DNA from: Enoplolaimus lenunculus
Taxonomy: Eukaryota; Nematoda; Enoplea; Enoplida; Thoracostomopsidae
NCBI GenBank assembly: GCA_030248215.1
Contig: JASANG010003027.1
Coordinates: 1 to 64,000 of the forward strand
DNA length: 64,000 nt
Reading direction: 5' to 3'
Made by a program: the position numbers and the translations under genes. The number at the start of each line of letters is the position of its first letter. The stretch's first letter is position 1. Below the pieces are notes generated by a model, which saw only the letters and a program-made list of their open reading frames with translations, was not told the DNA's origin and did no database searches. Below are positions 44,818 through 57,765 of this stretch, piece by piece.

Positions 44818-45058
44818 CCATTCGTAAGCCTAAGCCTAAGCCTAAGACAAGCAAAAAATTAGTCTAAAGCTTCAACCTTACTCTATTGCAGTCCCACAGA
44901 AAAACGTTCCACCCCTGATCTTTACATCGGCCCAAATTTTAAATTTTCCGCAGAAATAGAGTCAATCAAATTTGAAAATTGCAATCAATGCTTTCCGTTC
45001 AGTTATTTGAACGTTCCAAGACTTATCATCAACTGGCAATAGATGCTACACACATTTA
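44818..45058. mobile_element. Truncated A element plus F right end (composite copy 2)
   Basis: A portion 44818-44932 ends CTTTACATCGGCC; then the F portion with GAACGTTCCAAGACTTATCA and GCTACACACATTT. Nearly identical to 3250-3500. Confidence 0.75.
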
Positions 45059-46244
45059 ACGGTCACAGAGCTTAAATTTCAATCACCTTATAAGCTTTCC
45101 AATGTAACCATGAAAATATTTTTAAATATTTTCACATAATTAAGTAACAAAAAACATATCAATCAGTTTAAACACGAAACAGGCTTGTGCGGAACAATAC
45201 CCAAGGTCTGTATGTATTTTTTGACGCGATCCAGTAACGCATACAAAGGTAGACAGGGATATTTACGAGTCCTTAAAATTTTTAGAGAAATGAAAAAAAA
45301 AAACCCGCTTTTAGAAGCATTGATAATTACTTAGCTAATCTCAATTAGGTTTATTCGCTCGCTCGCAAAAACGGGTTATATGACCCTGGTGAAAAATATT
45401 TCAAATTCCTCAAATTGAGTGTGGCTTTTGAAGCGAACCCGTACATTATTGACGGTATTGGTTTCATATTTAGACTACGGCATTGTTGCAGTTTCGTTAT
45501 TGTGTTCAAATTATCAACCTGTCCAGCTATCGGTTCCTATAGACATCCGTTTCCTGTTCTTGGATAATATTCAGGTCTGTATTTTAGCTTTTCAATAATA
45601 TTTGTATACGTTTTAAATTATGGCCGTATGCTTTACACGGTCGGGTCTTGAGTAATGCAGTTTATAGGCCGTGGGCGCCGCTCGCCTTGAGTTAGGCTGT
45701 TATTTCTGGTTTGCATTTAGGCTCTGGTTTCGATTTAGGCAGGCTACGGGGTTTGAGTTTGGGTCAGATTTAGGCTAACGCATTGCGATAAGATTTAGGT
45801 TTTAGGCTTAGGCTCAGGTTTTTAGTTTAGGCTTAGGCAATGCGTTTAGGTTTTTGTTTAAACTTGGACCGCTGCTTAATCTTCGATTTAGCCAGGTGCG
45901 GACTAACCATATGCTGTATTGGCCCAAGCCTGATGCTAAAAGTTTGGTTTCAGTAGAAAGGCAAACGTTTTATGATCTTTAACACTGGATCGGTCCCAAG
46001 GCAGAATCTTGGTTACTTGTGCCTACTTGAAGTTAAATTTAAAAGGTTTTCAACAAACAGTCTATGGTACTGTTAATCCTAAATTAAATAGCACTAAAAT
46101 CCGGCAATCACAGTAAACTGGTTCGAAAGTTACAAGACCTATAACCAACTGCTGTTGATGCTACAACCAATTAAAAACAGTTTCGATTTCAGAACTGGCT
46201 CGGCAGTATATATGCACGGCAATACTTGCACAAAATATATAAAC

Positions 46245-46453
46245 AATGCAAAAAATAGTGAGTAAAATTGACTCTCTCCGAAATAGGCTCAACAAAACTA
46301 CACAAATTGAGTTAAATTCGACTCCGCCCGAGTCAAACGTGCGACTTAGTGAGTCAAATTTGACTCTGACGGAGTCGAATTTGATTCAGATTGTGTAGTC
46401 CCGTAGAACCGATTTCGGACAGCATCCATTTCTATCACTATTTTTGCCGTATA
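46245..46453. mobile_element. Family C foldback, worn ends
   Basis: ATGCAAAAAATAGTGAGT and CACTATTTTTGCCGTAT ends with GACTC/GAGTC arms. Confidence 0.7.
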
Positions 46454-47477
46454 TATATATAAAACTATGCATTTCGAAATCGAAGCAAAAGTAGCTTACC
46501 CGCTAGCTTGAGGCAATACGAAACGAGAAAATTGATACAAGTTGCAAGCGTTGATTGTTAATCTCACCTCGTAAATATTGTATCTTAAAGACGAAATGAA
46601 TTCAGAAAACAAACAATATCTGGCCTGACGCATTTCTATTTACTGAAGCAAGGAGTTTTCGAATTGATGAAATTTCAGATTACAAGTTGTCGGTCGACGA
46701 ATTGTTGTGATACGCTTTGAAAAATGCTTAACCAAAAGTTGTTAAATATCCACAGTCCGCATTGCAAAAAAGTCACTACAAAACAACACACAATAACCCG
46801 TGTCAAATATGCATCGCAGTCCAAATTTGCATAATTCTTCTAAAAATTGGCCAAAATTATTTTTTTCGCACCCGACAAATATTTCTAAGGGCAGATTCTG
46901 GACTATTTTTTCAAAAAACGGGTCTTATAAAACTTTGACAACTGCAAAATAATATTTTTTCTGATTTGAAACAAAATTTTTTATATTTTAAGTATTCAAA
47001 TGGTAAATTTGACTCGCATGTATTTTGGGAATTGTTTGCATTTTGTAAAATCGGATACTTTGAATAGCGTCGCGCACCGGTTTGGATCGACCGGTACCTT
47101 AAACCCGCGTACGCGGTCGCAAACTTGTATTTCATGCTAAGCGAAGATTTGCCAAACGTGAAGAATGGCGAAAAAATATACGATTTTAGCAATAAATCCT
47201 CACTTAAATATTTTGACTAAACTGAATTATCATCGAAAAATTGAACAAGGCTGTCGTTTACGCTTAAGACCGAGATACGGTTATAGCGAGGGGCGTAGGT
47301 AAACTTTAAGGGTTTTGCCGAAATACGAAAGCAACGCAAACTCAAAGAGAATGTGACGTTTGGCTAACTTTGTATCAATGCGAAGATTTTAAGAATTGGA
47401 AATTAAGCGCCGGTTGGACGCAAAAAGATGTAGTAAATTGTAGGTAAATAGTCAAAATTTGTTTCATAATAAAGACA

Positions 47478-47650
47478 TACACGTAGCCAGCTCATCTTGC
47501 TGAGGGAGCTAAAAAAGTTTCACGGGAAGCATACAAAGGATTTCGACGACTTACAAGCAAGGTTGAAAATTTTTCAGGAGAGGGAGGGTAGAATTATTTC
47601 AGGGCGAAAAGCTTGAACCGTTCTGGCCACCCTCTGACTGCGGGTCGGCA
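47478..47650. mobile_element. Family H element
   Basis: GTAGCCAGCTCATCTTGC, GGATTTCGACGACTTACAAG blocks. Confidence 0.6.
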
Positions 47651-47835
47651 GTTAGATCGATTTAAACGTAACAACTGCGCAATATTCGTTTGGATTTAAG
47701 GCGAAATTTTAGGCATCAAAAACACGCGTTGATTGACGGACTATGGAAAAAATGGTAAATTTTAACTTTCAAGCCGGCAACAGTCAAATTATAAATAGAA
47801 ACGAGATGAATGTGCAAACCCGTCGCCGGCTTACC

Positions 47836-47960
47836 TGGCCAGCGAGCGGGGGCTACACATTTATCACGAAGGGCATACAAGGGTTTTCGATGACTTACAA
47901 GTAAGGTTGAAAATTTTCTAAGGGGTAACAATCCAGAAGACAGACCAGGGCCGCACAACC
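47836..47960. mobile_element. Family H element
   Basis: GGGCATACAAGGGTTTTCGA and TGACTTACAAGTAAGGTTGA. Confidence 0.6.
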
Positions 47961-48482
47961 CTAGAGACAAAAAAAAAACGAACGCACACGACAGCCCCTC
48001 CCCCAACAACCCCAAACCAAAAAAAAAAACAAAAAAAAAAAAAAAAAAAATGCCTAAAATTGCCACAGTCATTTTGACCTAAAAATCATTATTGATATAG
48101 GAACAGATTTAGTTTGCTGAAATATTACTTGAATCAGCGGGTCGTATTCTCAAATGTGTGTAGCATATATAGCCAGTTGGTAAACGCCAGATGTGAGCCA
48201 CTATCATAACAAGAAAGCCAGATGCAAATATGCGTTGAGTCATATTTGTTCGAGTTTGAGCTGGAAAAAATTGAAACGATAAAACGGAGTTTTAAAAAAT
48301 TTCCTGTGTGTAGTTTCAATTTGCTCGCAAAAAGGTTAAGGACATAATATCATGAGCCTACAATTATAATTGATCCAAGGTTGGTACGCCTGAGCTGTAA
48401 ATCTGTAATATATAAAATTTATTCAGCGACTTAAATATTTACTTAACTTTTAAGTACGCTTCTAAAACCAACGAAACGGTTA

Positions 48483-48859
48483 CTGTAGTGACCCGAATGG
48501 GGGACTTATATTTATTTGCCTCTCCAGGGGTAGCCCCTTCCCGCTTGTTAGTCGGTTACGGACTGTTATTTATTTTAAAAATCAACGCTCCGCCACCCTT
48601 CCTTACTGATATACCCGGTATTGGAACCATCCGTTGAATTAAACGTTTTTTACCTTGCATCAAATGCTTGAGCGATAATGCAGCGTTAACTCGAACTCGA
48701 GTTTATTTGGTCCTGGAGTCATTTATGTGCTACAATTAGGGATAATTGACATTTATGGACCATAATTAGGGTTGAGAGACTCTATCCGATTACGTCTATT
48801 GATTGGGACTCAAAATAGGGACCCCTCTTACTACCCCCCTCTTGTTCGGGTCACTACAG
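48483..48859. mobile_element. Family M element, best copy
   Basis: 377 bp between TA dinucleotides; ends CTGTAGTGACCCGAATGGG and TTCGGGTCACTACAG. Confidence 0.85.
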
Positions 48860-50308
48860 TAAGTAATTGCTTAGCACATACTTAAGCGCTAATGTTGTAT
48901 TTTTATGTAAGGTTTCAAAAACACAGCCATTATCTTTACATGACGTGAGGACACCTCGAGCTCAAGAGTCAGTTGATAAAATAATCTAAACCCGAAAAAT
49001 ATTTAGAAAAAAGTTTAATTTGAAAAGCATACTAAACACCGCAGTCAAAGATTTAAGAAAACCCTTAGTCACTTTTAAATTGTGGTGGCGTAAGGCGTCG
49101 GACGTCACCGCACGACAAGTGTAGTGTCACCTTTATCTATTACAAAATTAAATTTTTCTATCGCTTACAAAATTTATGTGCTAATTGTTAACATGTATAT
49201 GTTAGCTTATAGAGTTCCGTTTACACAATAAACAGCTTCATCCGCTTGATGGAAATAAGCTTAATGGTTTTGTTTTTATTTTTATTCAAAAGTGATTCAA
49301 AAATTAATAGTAAATTAGGTACGTTAAACCAGTCATCCAACGCAAAACAATGACGCAGTTCAGCTCAGCGCAAAACATATTCCTAATCTAAACCTTTTCA
49401 GCGTAATAAACACAAGTCTAAAACAAAGCTTCAGTTTAAGCCCAAACAAAAATATCCTAAAATTTAAGTCTACTGTATTGCGGTCTTATGTCGAGAAAGC
49501 GAGACATTACTAAATGTATTAACATGGGCTGGTTCTTCTTGGAACGTAAAACGACTCATGTATATATAGTTAGAGGGTAGGGTGACATTCGATAAAATCT
49601 CTGTTTCAGTGGTTTATGCCAGACGAAAATAAAACCAACTCAACTCAAAATTTAGGTGGCCAACGCAAGTATTTATTAGTCAGTAGCAATCTTCTAAACC
49701 AAATACCTCGAGAACTATTGAGGCAGTTGCATAATAAATAACGATTTTTAGAATTGTATATTTTACGCTTACAGCAATCACCTTGTATGTCAGGGCTAGT
49801 ACTTCCGTAATAACAACAAATAAAACCAAGTGCTTGAGAAACGAAAATTGACGTTCAGAAAGCCAAAAACGCAAAATCGAGTTTGTAATATCTAAATAAA
49901 AAGTTTAATTTCGTATATCCGGATAAATATCCGGCAAGAACTGACGGATATCCGGATATGAAAAAATTACCGATGCCTATCACTACTGTCAGACGTTTTG
50001 GGTACTAAAAAGTCGTCAAGTTTTTTGTCTTTCAAATGTGGGGGGGGGTCAAAAACGCCTACCACGTTTTATACTCCAAAAAGTTTCGGGGGACAGTGAC
50101 CTCTCCGCCACCCTCGGGGTTTGAGCCTATTCTTTGTCAAACTGCTGCAGCTGTAAATCTTCCGCCGGTGGTCATTCTATATTTATATGAATACAAAAAT
50201 TTCTTAATGAACCGGGATATATCCCGCAAAAATTTGTGAGAAAAAACTCAAAAAAGAACTTTCCGCAAATTGCAGAATAATTTGCAGAGGTCAAATTATT
50301 TTCTTAAA

Positions 50309-50572
50309 GGCCAACGTAAGGAACACGGGCGGAACAGTATTATAAACATATTCCAAAGCCTAAGCCTAAGCCTAAACCTAAGCGTAAGAATGAGTTTATT
50401 CCGAAGCCTAAGCCTAAGCCTACGCCTAAGCCGAAGCATAAAAATGAACATATTGCTGAGCTTAAGCCTAATCCTAAGACTAAGCCAAGCAAATAAAATT
50501 AGTCTAAAGCTTTAAGCTTAGCCTTTTCTAGTCCCACAGAAAAACGTTCCGCCCCTGATCTTTACATTGACC
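50309..50572. mobile_element. Family A MITE, three hexamer blocks
   Basis: GGCCAACGTAAGGAACACGG to CTTTACATTGACC; three CCTAAG blocks separated by GAATGAGTTTATTCC-like spacers. Confidence 0.82.
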
Positions 50573-50918
50573 TTGGCTATGCTCGCTCACCAAAATCTTT
50601 TAAACGTTTATATTTGATCCAAAAATATAACTGTTTCAAACACGCTGTACTCAAGTTTAACATCAGAGTCAAGCCAACTCTACCCGGAAGCATTACAGCT
50701 ACTGAAACGAGATTCAATGTTGAAAACCATTTCAACTCAACTGTAATTTATACACTTTCAACTCATTTTACTTAGTTCGCTTGATCAAAACTGAATACTT
50801 CGCATCAGAAAATACCCAAATGACGAACCCCAAACGGGCGCCACCCCTTAATCCGTATTTACTCCAGTCTTGTAAAGGCAGCTGCGGTACTGCATCGCCG
50901 TTACCGAACTAATAGGAC

Positions 50919-51251
50919 AGCCCATGTTACTTTAAGGAAAGTCCAGGTTTCTGGCGGGTGTATAAAAAAGTAGGTTTAGATTCTAGATTATACTTTTTTT
51001 GCTTAGGCTTAGGCTTAGGCTTAGGAACACATTTTTGCAACGCTTTGGCTTAGGCTTAGGCTTAGGCTTAAAAATTCAGTTTTGCAACGCTTAGGCTTAG
51101 GCTTAGGCTTATGCTTAGGAATTCAGTTTTGCAACGCTTAGGCTTAGGCTTAGGCTTAGGCTTAGGAATTCAGTTTTGCAACGCTTAGACTTAGGCTTAG
51201 GCTTATGAATACGCTTAATCTACTGTTACGCCCCTTCAAGTAACATTGGCC
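50919..51251. mobile_element. Family B MITE, expanded array
   Basis: AGCCCATGTTACTTTAAGG to AAGTAACATTGGCC; four blocks of TTAGGC hexamers with AATTCAGTTTTGCAACGC spacers. Confidence 0.85.
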
Positions 51252-51593
51252 AATCTACTTCAAGAACAATTATTTTAATCGCTTTTCAATGCAATCGCTT
51301 CTACCAATTCAAATTTCTCATGGTCTACGCCTTGCGTTGGCTTAAACGCCAAACGGTGGTGTTAACTTTTTCGTTGTCGTAGTCGAATAAAAAAACAATG
51401 TGATTTGACTCAATTGTAAGGTTGTGAGAAAAAAAGCATAAAACTGCTTCCACTCCAGACAACTAATTCGTACTATTGAAAAGGCGCTGGCTATCAAACA
51501 CCCAGGTGTCCGCCGACTGCTATAAGATTTAGCACCGTTAAATCAATGTCTTATAAACCGGGATTTAGTATCAGCTAAAAATGCGGGTTCGTA

Positions 51594-51752
51594 GTCAAGG
51601 GGGCGTAGGGGCGGCTCTGCCCCTTAGTTGGAAAAATTTTGGCCCTACTTAAAAATTGTCAACCTTGCTTGTAAGTCATTGAAAATAAGTTGTATGCCTA
51701 TCCTGAAAAATTTTTAGCCCCCCCTAGCAACGTGAGCTGGCTACTGGCCTGC
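51594..51752. mobile_element. Family H element
   Basis: GGTTCGTAGTCAAGGGG and GTGAGCTGGCTACTGGCCTG ends; TTGCTTGTAAGTCATTGAAA inside. Confidence 0.65.
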
Positions 51753-52205
51753 TAAAAGGGTTTCCGTGTTTTCTAACGAAAGGAGCGAAAAAGACACAAG
51801 TTCATTTCCAATATTTGAATATCAAAGTCTTAGGGATGTCGGAAGTAGTTTTTTCTAGGGACGTCAAACACAAGGTCGGCATATAGTTAGCATACAAGAC
51901 GGCCAAACCATCAAATCCTCTACCCATGGTCAGCTAAAGACGTCAGGTAAAAACAGTTCAACTTCGAGAACGAAGCGACCGAAAGATCTGAGCAATTTTT
52001 GCATTAAATGTTTTAAATTTCGACAGTAAAGTTTCGTTTATGTAAGTTTTTAGGGGGGCGTCGGCGATATCCATATATTTTCCAAGAGGCACCGACTGAT
52101 ACTTAATACAGTACTGATCCCATGTATACTTCCGGTCTACACTGAGATATGTCTCCGTTTCCGGTTGAGGTACTTTTACCCTGTTGCATATATCTGTATA
52201 ACTGT

Positions 52206-52330
52206 AAGAAATTACCATATATATATTATATATTATATATAATATATATGTAATATATAATATATATTTATATATAATATATAATATATATTATATATGT
52301 ATGTATATATGTATATATATTTTGATACAT
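52206..52330. repeat. AT microsatellite
   Basis: Long TATATATTATATAA runs, palindromic. Confidence 0.85.
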
Positions 52331-52572
52331 ATGTGTGTGTTTTGCTTAAACTTCAACTTCAAACATTTGAACATTACAATGTCAGCCAAAATTTGTCTTA
52401 AATTCCGGTATTTTTACATCCGGCTGTATTTACATAAGCATTTCCACTTTCAACTGGTTGTATCCGGTCGCTATGACCGCGGGAAACATATTATCGATTA
52501 ATGTTGTTACTCTTTTTCGCTAAGCTGGCTAAAAACTCTCGGTTGAGTTTAAACATTTTTCAACCATAGTTC

Positions 52573-52720
52573 CAGGCCGGCTGCCAGCTCACCTTGCTAG
52601 AGAGAACTAAGCAATTGTCAATACAAGCGGTTTCAATGACTGACAAGTCAGGTTGAAAATTTTCTTCGGGGACAAAATTGTTGTCAGGGAGACTAAGCCC
52701 TTCATCACCCGACCCCTCTG
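52573..52720. mobile_element. Family H element
   Basis: GGCTGCCAGCTCACCTTGCT and AAGTCAGGTTGAAAATTTTC. Confidence 0.6.
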
Positions 52721-52801
52721 GTTACTTGGCCAGGTGCAAGCGGTAGTTTTCCGGTTGTATGCAAAGTAAGGGTTGCGCTATACTGTCGTACAGTGCCGTC
52801 C

Positions 52802-53433
52802 GTCATTGTGTGACATCGTACGCGAATCGCCAAACGACAGCCAATAGGATTTCGCATACGTTGACTCACGGTGACGAACGGCGACCAATGAAATTCCATA
52901 ACGCTACTCTAAGTCAATTTTTAATTTGCTTATACACCAAATTCAACTGAATGCAAATTCGTCTTCGTGTGACATCGTGGGCGAATCGCCAAACGGCACC
53001 CAATAGGATTTCGCATACGTTGACGCACGGTGACGGACGGCGACCAATGAAATTCCATAACGCTACTCTAAGTCAATTTTTAATTTGCTTATACACCAAA
53101 TTCAACTGAATGCAAATTCGTCTTCGTGTGACATCGTACGCGAATCGCCAAACGGCACCCAATAGGATTTCGCATACGTTGACGCACGGTGACGGACGGC
53201 GACCAATGAAATTCCATAACGCTACTCTAAGTCAATTTTTAATTTGCTTATACACCAAATTCAACTGAATGCAAATTCGTCTTCGTGTGACATCGTACGC
53301 GAATCGCCAAACGGCACCCAATAGGATTTCGCATACGTTGACGCACGGTGACGGACGGCGACCAATGAAATTCCATAACGCTACTCTAAGTCAATTTTTA
53401 ATTTGCTTATACACCACATTCAACTGAATGCAA
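52802..53433. repeat. 159-bp tandem array, four units, inside an I element
   Basis: Period measured from GACATCG at 52812, 52971, 53130 and 53289. Units differ at only a few positions and each carries GACGGACGGCGACCAATG. The left flank has the I-family end GGTTGCGCTATACTGTCG. Confidence 0.93.
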
Positions 53434-53548
53434 AAGTATATTACCAGTCGTTTGCTCGTTGTTTAATTCAAAAACACCCTTCAATGCAAAATATATCCTG
53501 AAAGAGGTGGGGGCACATGCCGAATTCCTCATTTCACACCTCAACATG

Positions 53549-54197
53549 CTAATCGGAATTATAAAATACCGGAACCGGAAAGTTAAAAAACTACCGGAAC
53601 CCTCACCGGAACCGAAACCGGAATACCAAAAATTCTTATCACCGAAAATTTCATTTTTAACGCTCTTTAATCGCCGTTAACGGTGGAAACACACTAGTTA
53701 GGATGCCAGAATCCTGAAACAAATGCAGTAGCTAAAGAAACTTATGATGAATTATAAAGTGACACAAACCGAAAATATTGGCAATACATGATCTGAAAAT
53801 TTTCGAAAAACAATTTATATACAATAAGATGTCAATTTTTTTAAATTTTTGAATGAGAAAAAAATTTCAATTTCGAAAATACCGGAAAATACCGGTAAAA
53901 AATACCGGATTTTCCAACCGGAACCGGATAGTGAAAAATACCGGATTTTCCAACCGGAACCGGATAGTGAAAAATACCGGATTTTCCAACCGGAACCGGA
54001 TAGTGAAAAATACCGGATTTTCCAACCGGAACCGGATAGTGAAAAATACCGGATTTTCCAACCGGAACCGGATAGTGAAAAATACCGGATTTTCCAACCG
54101 GAACCGGATAGTGAAAAATACCGGATTTTCCAACCGGAACCGGATAGTGAAAAATACCGGATTTTCCAACCGGAACCGGAATTCCGGTTGCACCCTG
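53549..54197. mobile_element. Family E element containing a 36-bp array
   Basis: Left CGGAATTATAAAATACCGG, right AATTCCGGTTGCACCCTG. The array inside accounts for most of its length. Confidence 0.75.
53897..54180. repeat. 36-bp tandem array, about eight units
   Basis: Unit includes AAATACCGGATTTTCC and AACCGGAACCGG. Because 36 is divisible by 3, several frames stay open on both strands; none is likely a gene. Confidence 0.93.
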
Positions 54198-55325
54198 ATT
54201 ATATATATATTGTTAGCTTTCGATTAGCCTCCAATATGTTTATAGTTAAATAATCATATACACAGTTGTGTCTGAATTATCAACAACAACAACAAAATAA
54301 ATCCGGTTGCAGTTCAAAAATACGACTCAAAATTAAAATTAAAACCAAATCAGGTGTTCAGACGGAAAAAAACAGCAACCAAAATGACTGAATCTCCAAC
54401 GGCGCAAGGACCACCTGATGTGCTAAGTTGTCTTAATTTTAAGTATCAAAAGTATGCTTTTTAGGTGCAAAAATGGCTAAAAAGAAATTTGCATGCCGGC
54501 TGCCCAACGCTGGTATATTCCTGAGTTAAAAAATATTAACACCAAAGTGTTTGCTTTTTTTTGTAAATCGGGAACGTGGGGTGCACATGGATGGGCACCG
54601 GACAAAAACCAACAGAAAACAACGGTTATTTCCGTTTTTTCCTGGGGGGGGGGGTAGAAAAAACGGAAAAAATGTTTTTATTTAATCTCAGTAAATTATT
54701 CTCAAAACAACGACAAAAACGTCGTGGAAAACCAGTGAGGAATTGGTTTTGCTCATGGTCCCGTCATCGGGACGGCTGGATCAATAAAGAGCAGCCAGTG
54801 GCGGATCCAAGAATTTCTAAATCGACATACCGCACGAGATATATTAATAGTTTATCGATTCGCGAGCAAGAAACTAAACGCCATTTCAGTGCTAAACCTT
54901 AATACAAAATCTTAGTGACAATTCGGTTGGAGTGCCTAGGTCGGAGCGGCACCTTTGGATACGCCAGCGGGAGGAGTATGGGGATACGCCCCTCTAATAA
55001 ATTTCTAAAAAATAAGGAAAAAGCATTTTTGCAGGCTTCAAGGATACCCAGCTTGATTATCATCTTTTCCCGAAGAAAAGTCCTAGCTAAGGCCCTGGTA
55101 TTATTGTGAACAGAATGGTTCTTCACTAAAGCTACGTTGAACTTCAGAGGCGGGCACAGGGTGAAAACAGATGTATTTCCTCTCGCCCCAGACGTCCTAC
55201 AGTGCTGATATGAATGTGAAACAAATGTTTTTCTGATCAACCAAAATTCCAACTGCATTCTAACTACCCTTTGTTTCTTTAATCTTAAAATGATTGCTGT
55301 ATCTCTTTGGGATTTTGCTGTTTGT

Positions 55326-55391
55326 TTGCGATCCAATATTTACTAAGTTCTGAATTCTTGTTTGCGATCCAATATTTACTAAGTTCTGAAC
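55326..55391. repeat. Direct duplication of about 35 bp
   Basis: TTGCGATCCAATATTTACTA plus AGTTCTGAA appears twice side by side. Confidence 0.8.
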
Positions 55392-55663
55392 CCAAATTTT
55401 GATTAATTTCATATTTTAGATATATCAATAAAACTACAAATCCTATTGGTACATTGTCTGTCTAATTCAACTCCACAAGTTTGTGGCCACCTTAGCTGGC
55501 ATATACACCATTTTAGGCATATGACAACTCTGCAGTGTTTGCAGTATGCTTATCATCATGTGTTATCACACGTTGATACTTAATAAAATAGATACATTTG
55601 ATTGCCCTAACTCTTAATGTCATTTTTTCAATAGACAAATCATCCATTAAAGTTGTTACACTT

Positions 55664-55758
55664 GCGAAAGCATCCGTAGATTATTTTTAACTTTTCCGTT
55701 TTTTTCGTTTTTTCCGCAAAAAACGGAAAAGTTAAAAATAACCTACGGATGCTTTCGC
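55664..55758. repeat. 95-bp foldback
   Basis: GCGAAAGCATCCGTAG and CTACGGATGCTTTCGC arms continue inward through TTATTTTTAACTTTTCCG and its complement to a small loop. Confidence 0.85.
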
Positions 55759-55906
55759 ATTCATGAAAAAACGGAAAAAATGTTTTTCCGATCTATTCAA
55801 TTTTTCTGAAAAAAACAATCCTGAGGGTGCACCAAGGTGTAACTGGGTATTTGTTTCCGTTTTATATCAGTTTTCGTTTCCATTTTATGTTGTTACTTCT
55901 ATGGTC

Positions 55907-56000
55907 ATCGCAGTAGTGTATGACATAAAAATATGCAACTCTTGCGGTTCCGTATTGTACAAAATGTACCACCGGGCATTGTTTTTGACCGACCCCCCTT
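55907..56000. mobile_element. Family G fragment
   Basis: ATATGCAACTCTTGCGGTTC, the GTACAAAATGTACC palindrome and GACCGACCCCCCTTATTTA. Confidence 0.6.
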
Positions 56001-56402
56001 ATTTACACGTAAAAAACATTCTATAATATTCATGAAATAAATTCAAGAAAATTATGTCTTAATCTAGACTCCAGACATATATGTCTTAATTGTGAGGCTT
56101 TAGTTTCTGAAAATCTTCAGAAATCTGTCTGAAATTTTCAAAAATTAAATGTCTTAAAATTAAGAGTGTGTTTCATAAAATTTTAGACAACTATTTCTGA
56201 ATACAAGACAAATACGTCTGAAATATAAAACAAATATGTCTGAAATAGTAGACTTGTTTTGCTGCCTTCAAAATTGGGAGTTAAGATCAACCGAATTCGC
56301 TAATACAACAACCTAAGATACGTCTAAGACGTAAACATAGGTTGGGGGGAGTTTGAGCTAAACCTGAAATATCTTTGAAATTCGTAAACGGAGCAACTTT
56401 TT

Positions 56403-56655
56403 TTACACACATAAAAATAAGAAAATAAATTCTTGAATATATATAAGACAACTATTTCTTGAAAGAACGACACTTGTGTCTTATAAATTGGCAATAGTTA
56501 TTTTTTGAATATAAGACATTTACGTTTTAATCACTTCAGACACAAATTTTTGAGTTGTTTAACGCTATTAATTGTCTGAAATACAAGACATTAATGTCTT
56601 GAAAATTTAAGAAAGTAGGAGTCTTGAAATTTCAAGAAAATTTATTTTGTGTGTA
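56403..56655. mobile_element. Inverted-repeat element rich in AAGACA/TGTCTT
   Basis: ACACACATAAAAATAAG and TTTATTTTGTGTGTAGAC ends with AAATTCTTGAAT/ATTTCAAGAA arms. A related, less clear copy precedes it (about 56000-56400). Confidence 0.55.
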
Positions 56656-56729
56656 GACAGGAGATCGCTATAACATGCAATACCCCTAAAAGTTAAATCT
56701 ATAAGCGGAGCATTTTTAATTCCGATTTC

Positions 56730-56880
56730 TTAAAGTTTCATGGATCGCACAGGTTTTACCCCCTTTAAATCAGGTGATGTAGGCCAAAAACGCAACGTTC
56801 GCTGGGTACATTCTTTTCCACACAAAATACACCCAGTTGCATATTCTTGCGTAAAAAGAGTCTTTATCGACTCTTGGTCG
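56730..56880. mobile_element. Family G fragment
   Basis: CCAAAAACGCAACGTTCGCT and CCAGTTGCATATTCTTGC. Confidence 0.5.
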
Positions 56881-57765
56881 CAGCAAGCAACTTCAGTCGA
56901 GTACACAGTTAAATATACCGACGGACTAAAAAAATTCGATGAACAATAAAAATAATAAGTCACTCAATTTTTCATTACAGATATGCTGCAAATGTTCAAT
57001 TTTCAACCAAAAACGACAATATTGACTCAAAATCTTAAAAAAATTTGCGTGGCTGGGCTATTAAACCGAAATCGGTCCGTTTCTGCCCGTTTGTTTATAA
57101 AATGTGTTCCGTGTGCTATTTCGACTGCAATAAATTCAGTGAACTTACACGGTTATTCACACATGCAAACAAAGTTTTTATCAATGATTTTTAATGAATT
57201 GTTTGCAAATCAACCACTGTTAATTGAAGTAAATAGTAAAATTCACAAAAAACATTTCGGTAGAAGCGGCTCAAATGTTTGCAGATAATAATTGATTTAA
57301 TACAAATTTAAAAATTTTGCTAAAAATAAAACGCTATTTTAAACGCTTTTCGGGTTTGAAACAGCATCGTTCAAAACGGTTTTTTGAAAGTGGAAAAACT
57401 CTGAAATGAATCGCTAAGCGTAACTGAACGCTATTAAGCAAACAACTTTTTAGCATTTATCAAAACGCTATTTTCTCATTTATATATTAACGCATTTGTC
57501 AAAACGCGAAAAAGTAGTTTTGTATTTTTGACACGTTTCCTTATTCGTGGCAATGGAGTTAAACATTTTGCATGAGAGTCCAAATTTTTGGGAGGGATGT
57601 AAATCCTTTACGCTGGCTGCAATCCATAAAGTGGCTGTCTACTATTTCCGGCTGTTACTTTCTCAAACAGTAGTTATGTTTTGTTTAAAATCGACTTAAA
57701 TTTCGTTCTACAAACGTCTATGCTTAAATTTCAGTGTTAGAGGCATGAAATATCGCAAAAAGCTA

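Noticed and set aside
47716-48072. 118-codon frame with poly-Phe
   Set aside because: The Phe run comes from a poly-A tract at about 48017-48050 on the other strand; the rest is an H element.
53849-54253. 134-, 124- and 108-codon frames of repeated EKYRIFQPEPDS-type peptides
   Set aside because: They are the 36-bp array read in different frames on both strands; the unit length explains the openness.
54576-55336. 108- and 145-codon frames on opposite strands
   Set aside because: They run through repeat-like ends (GTGGCGGATCCAAG) and homopolymer tracts, with no domain.
56983-57288. 101-codon plus-strand frame
   Set aside because: Its middle is K-family sequence (CTGCAATAAATTCAGTGAAC) and no domain is visible.
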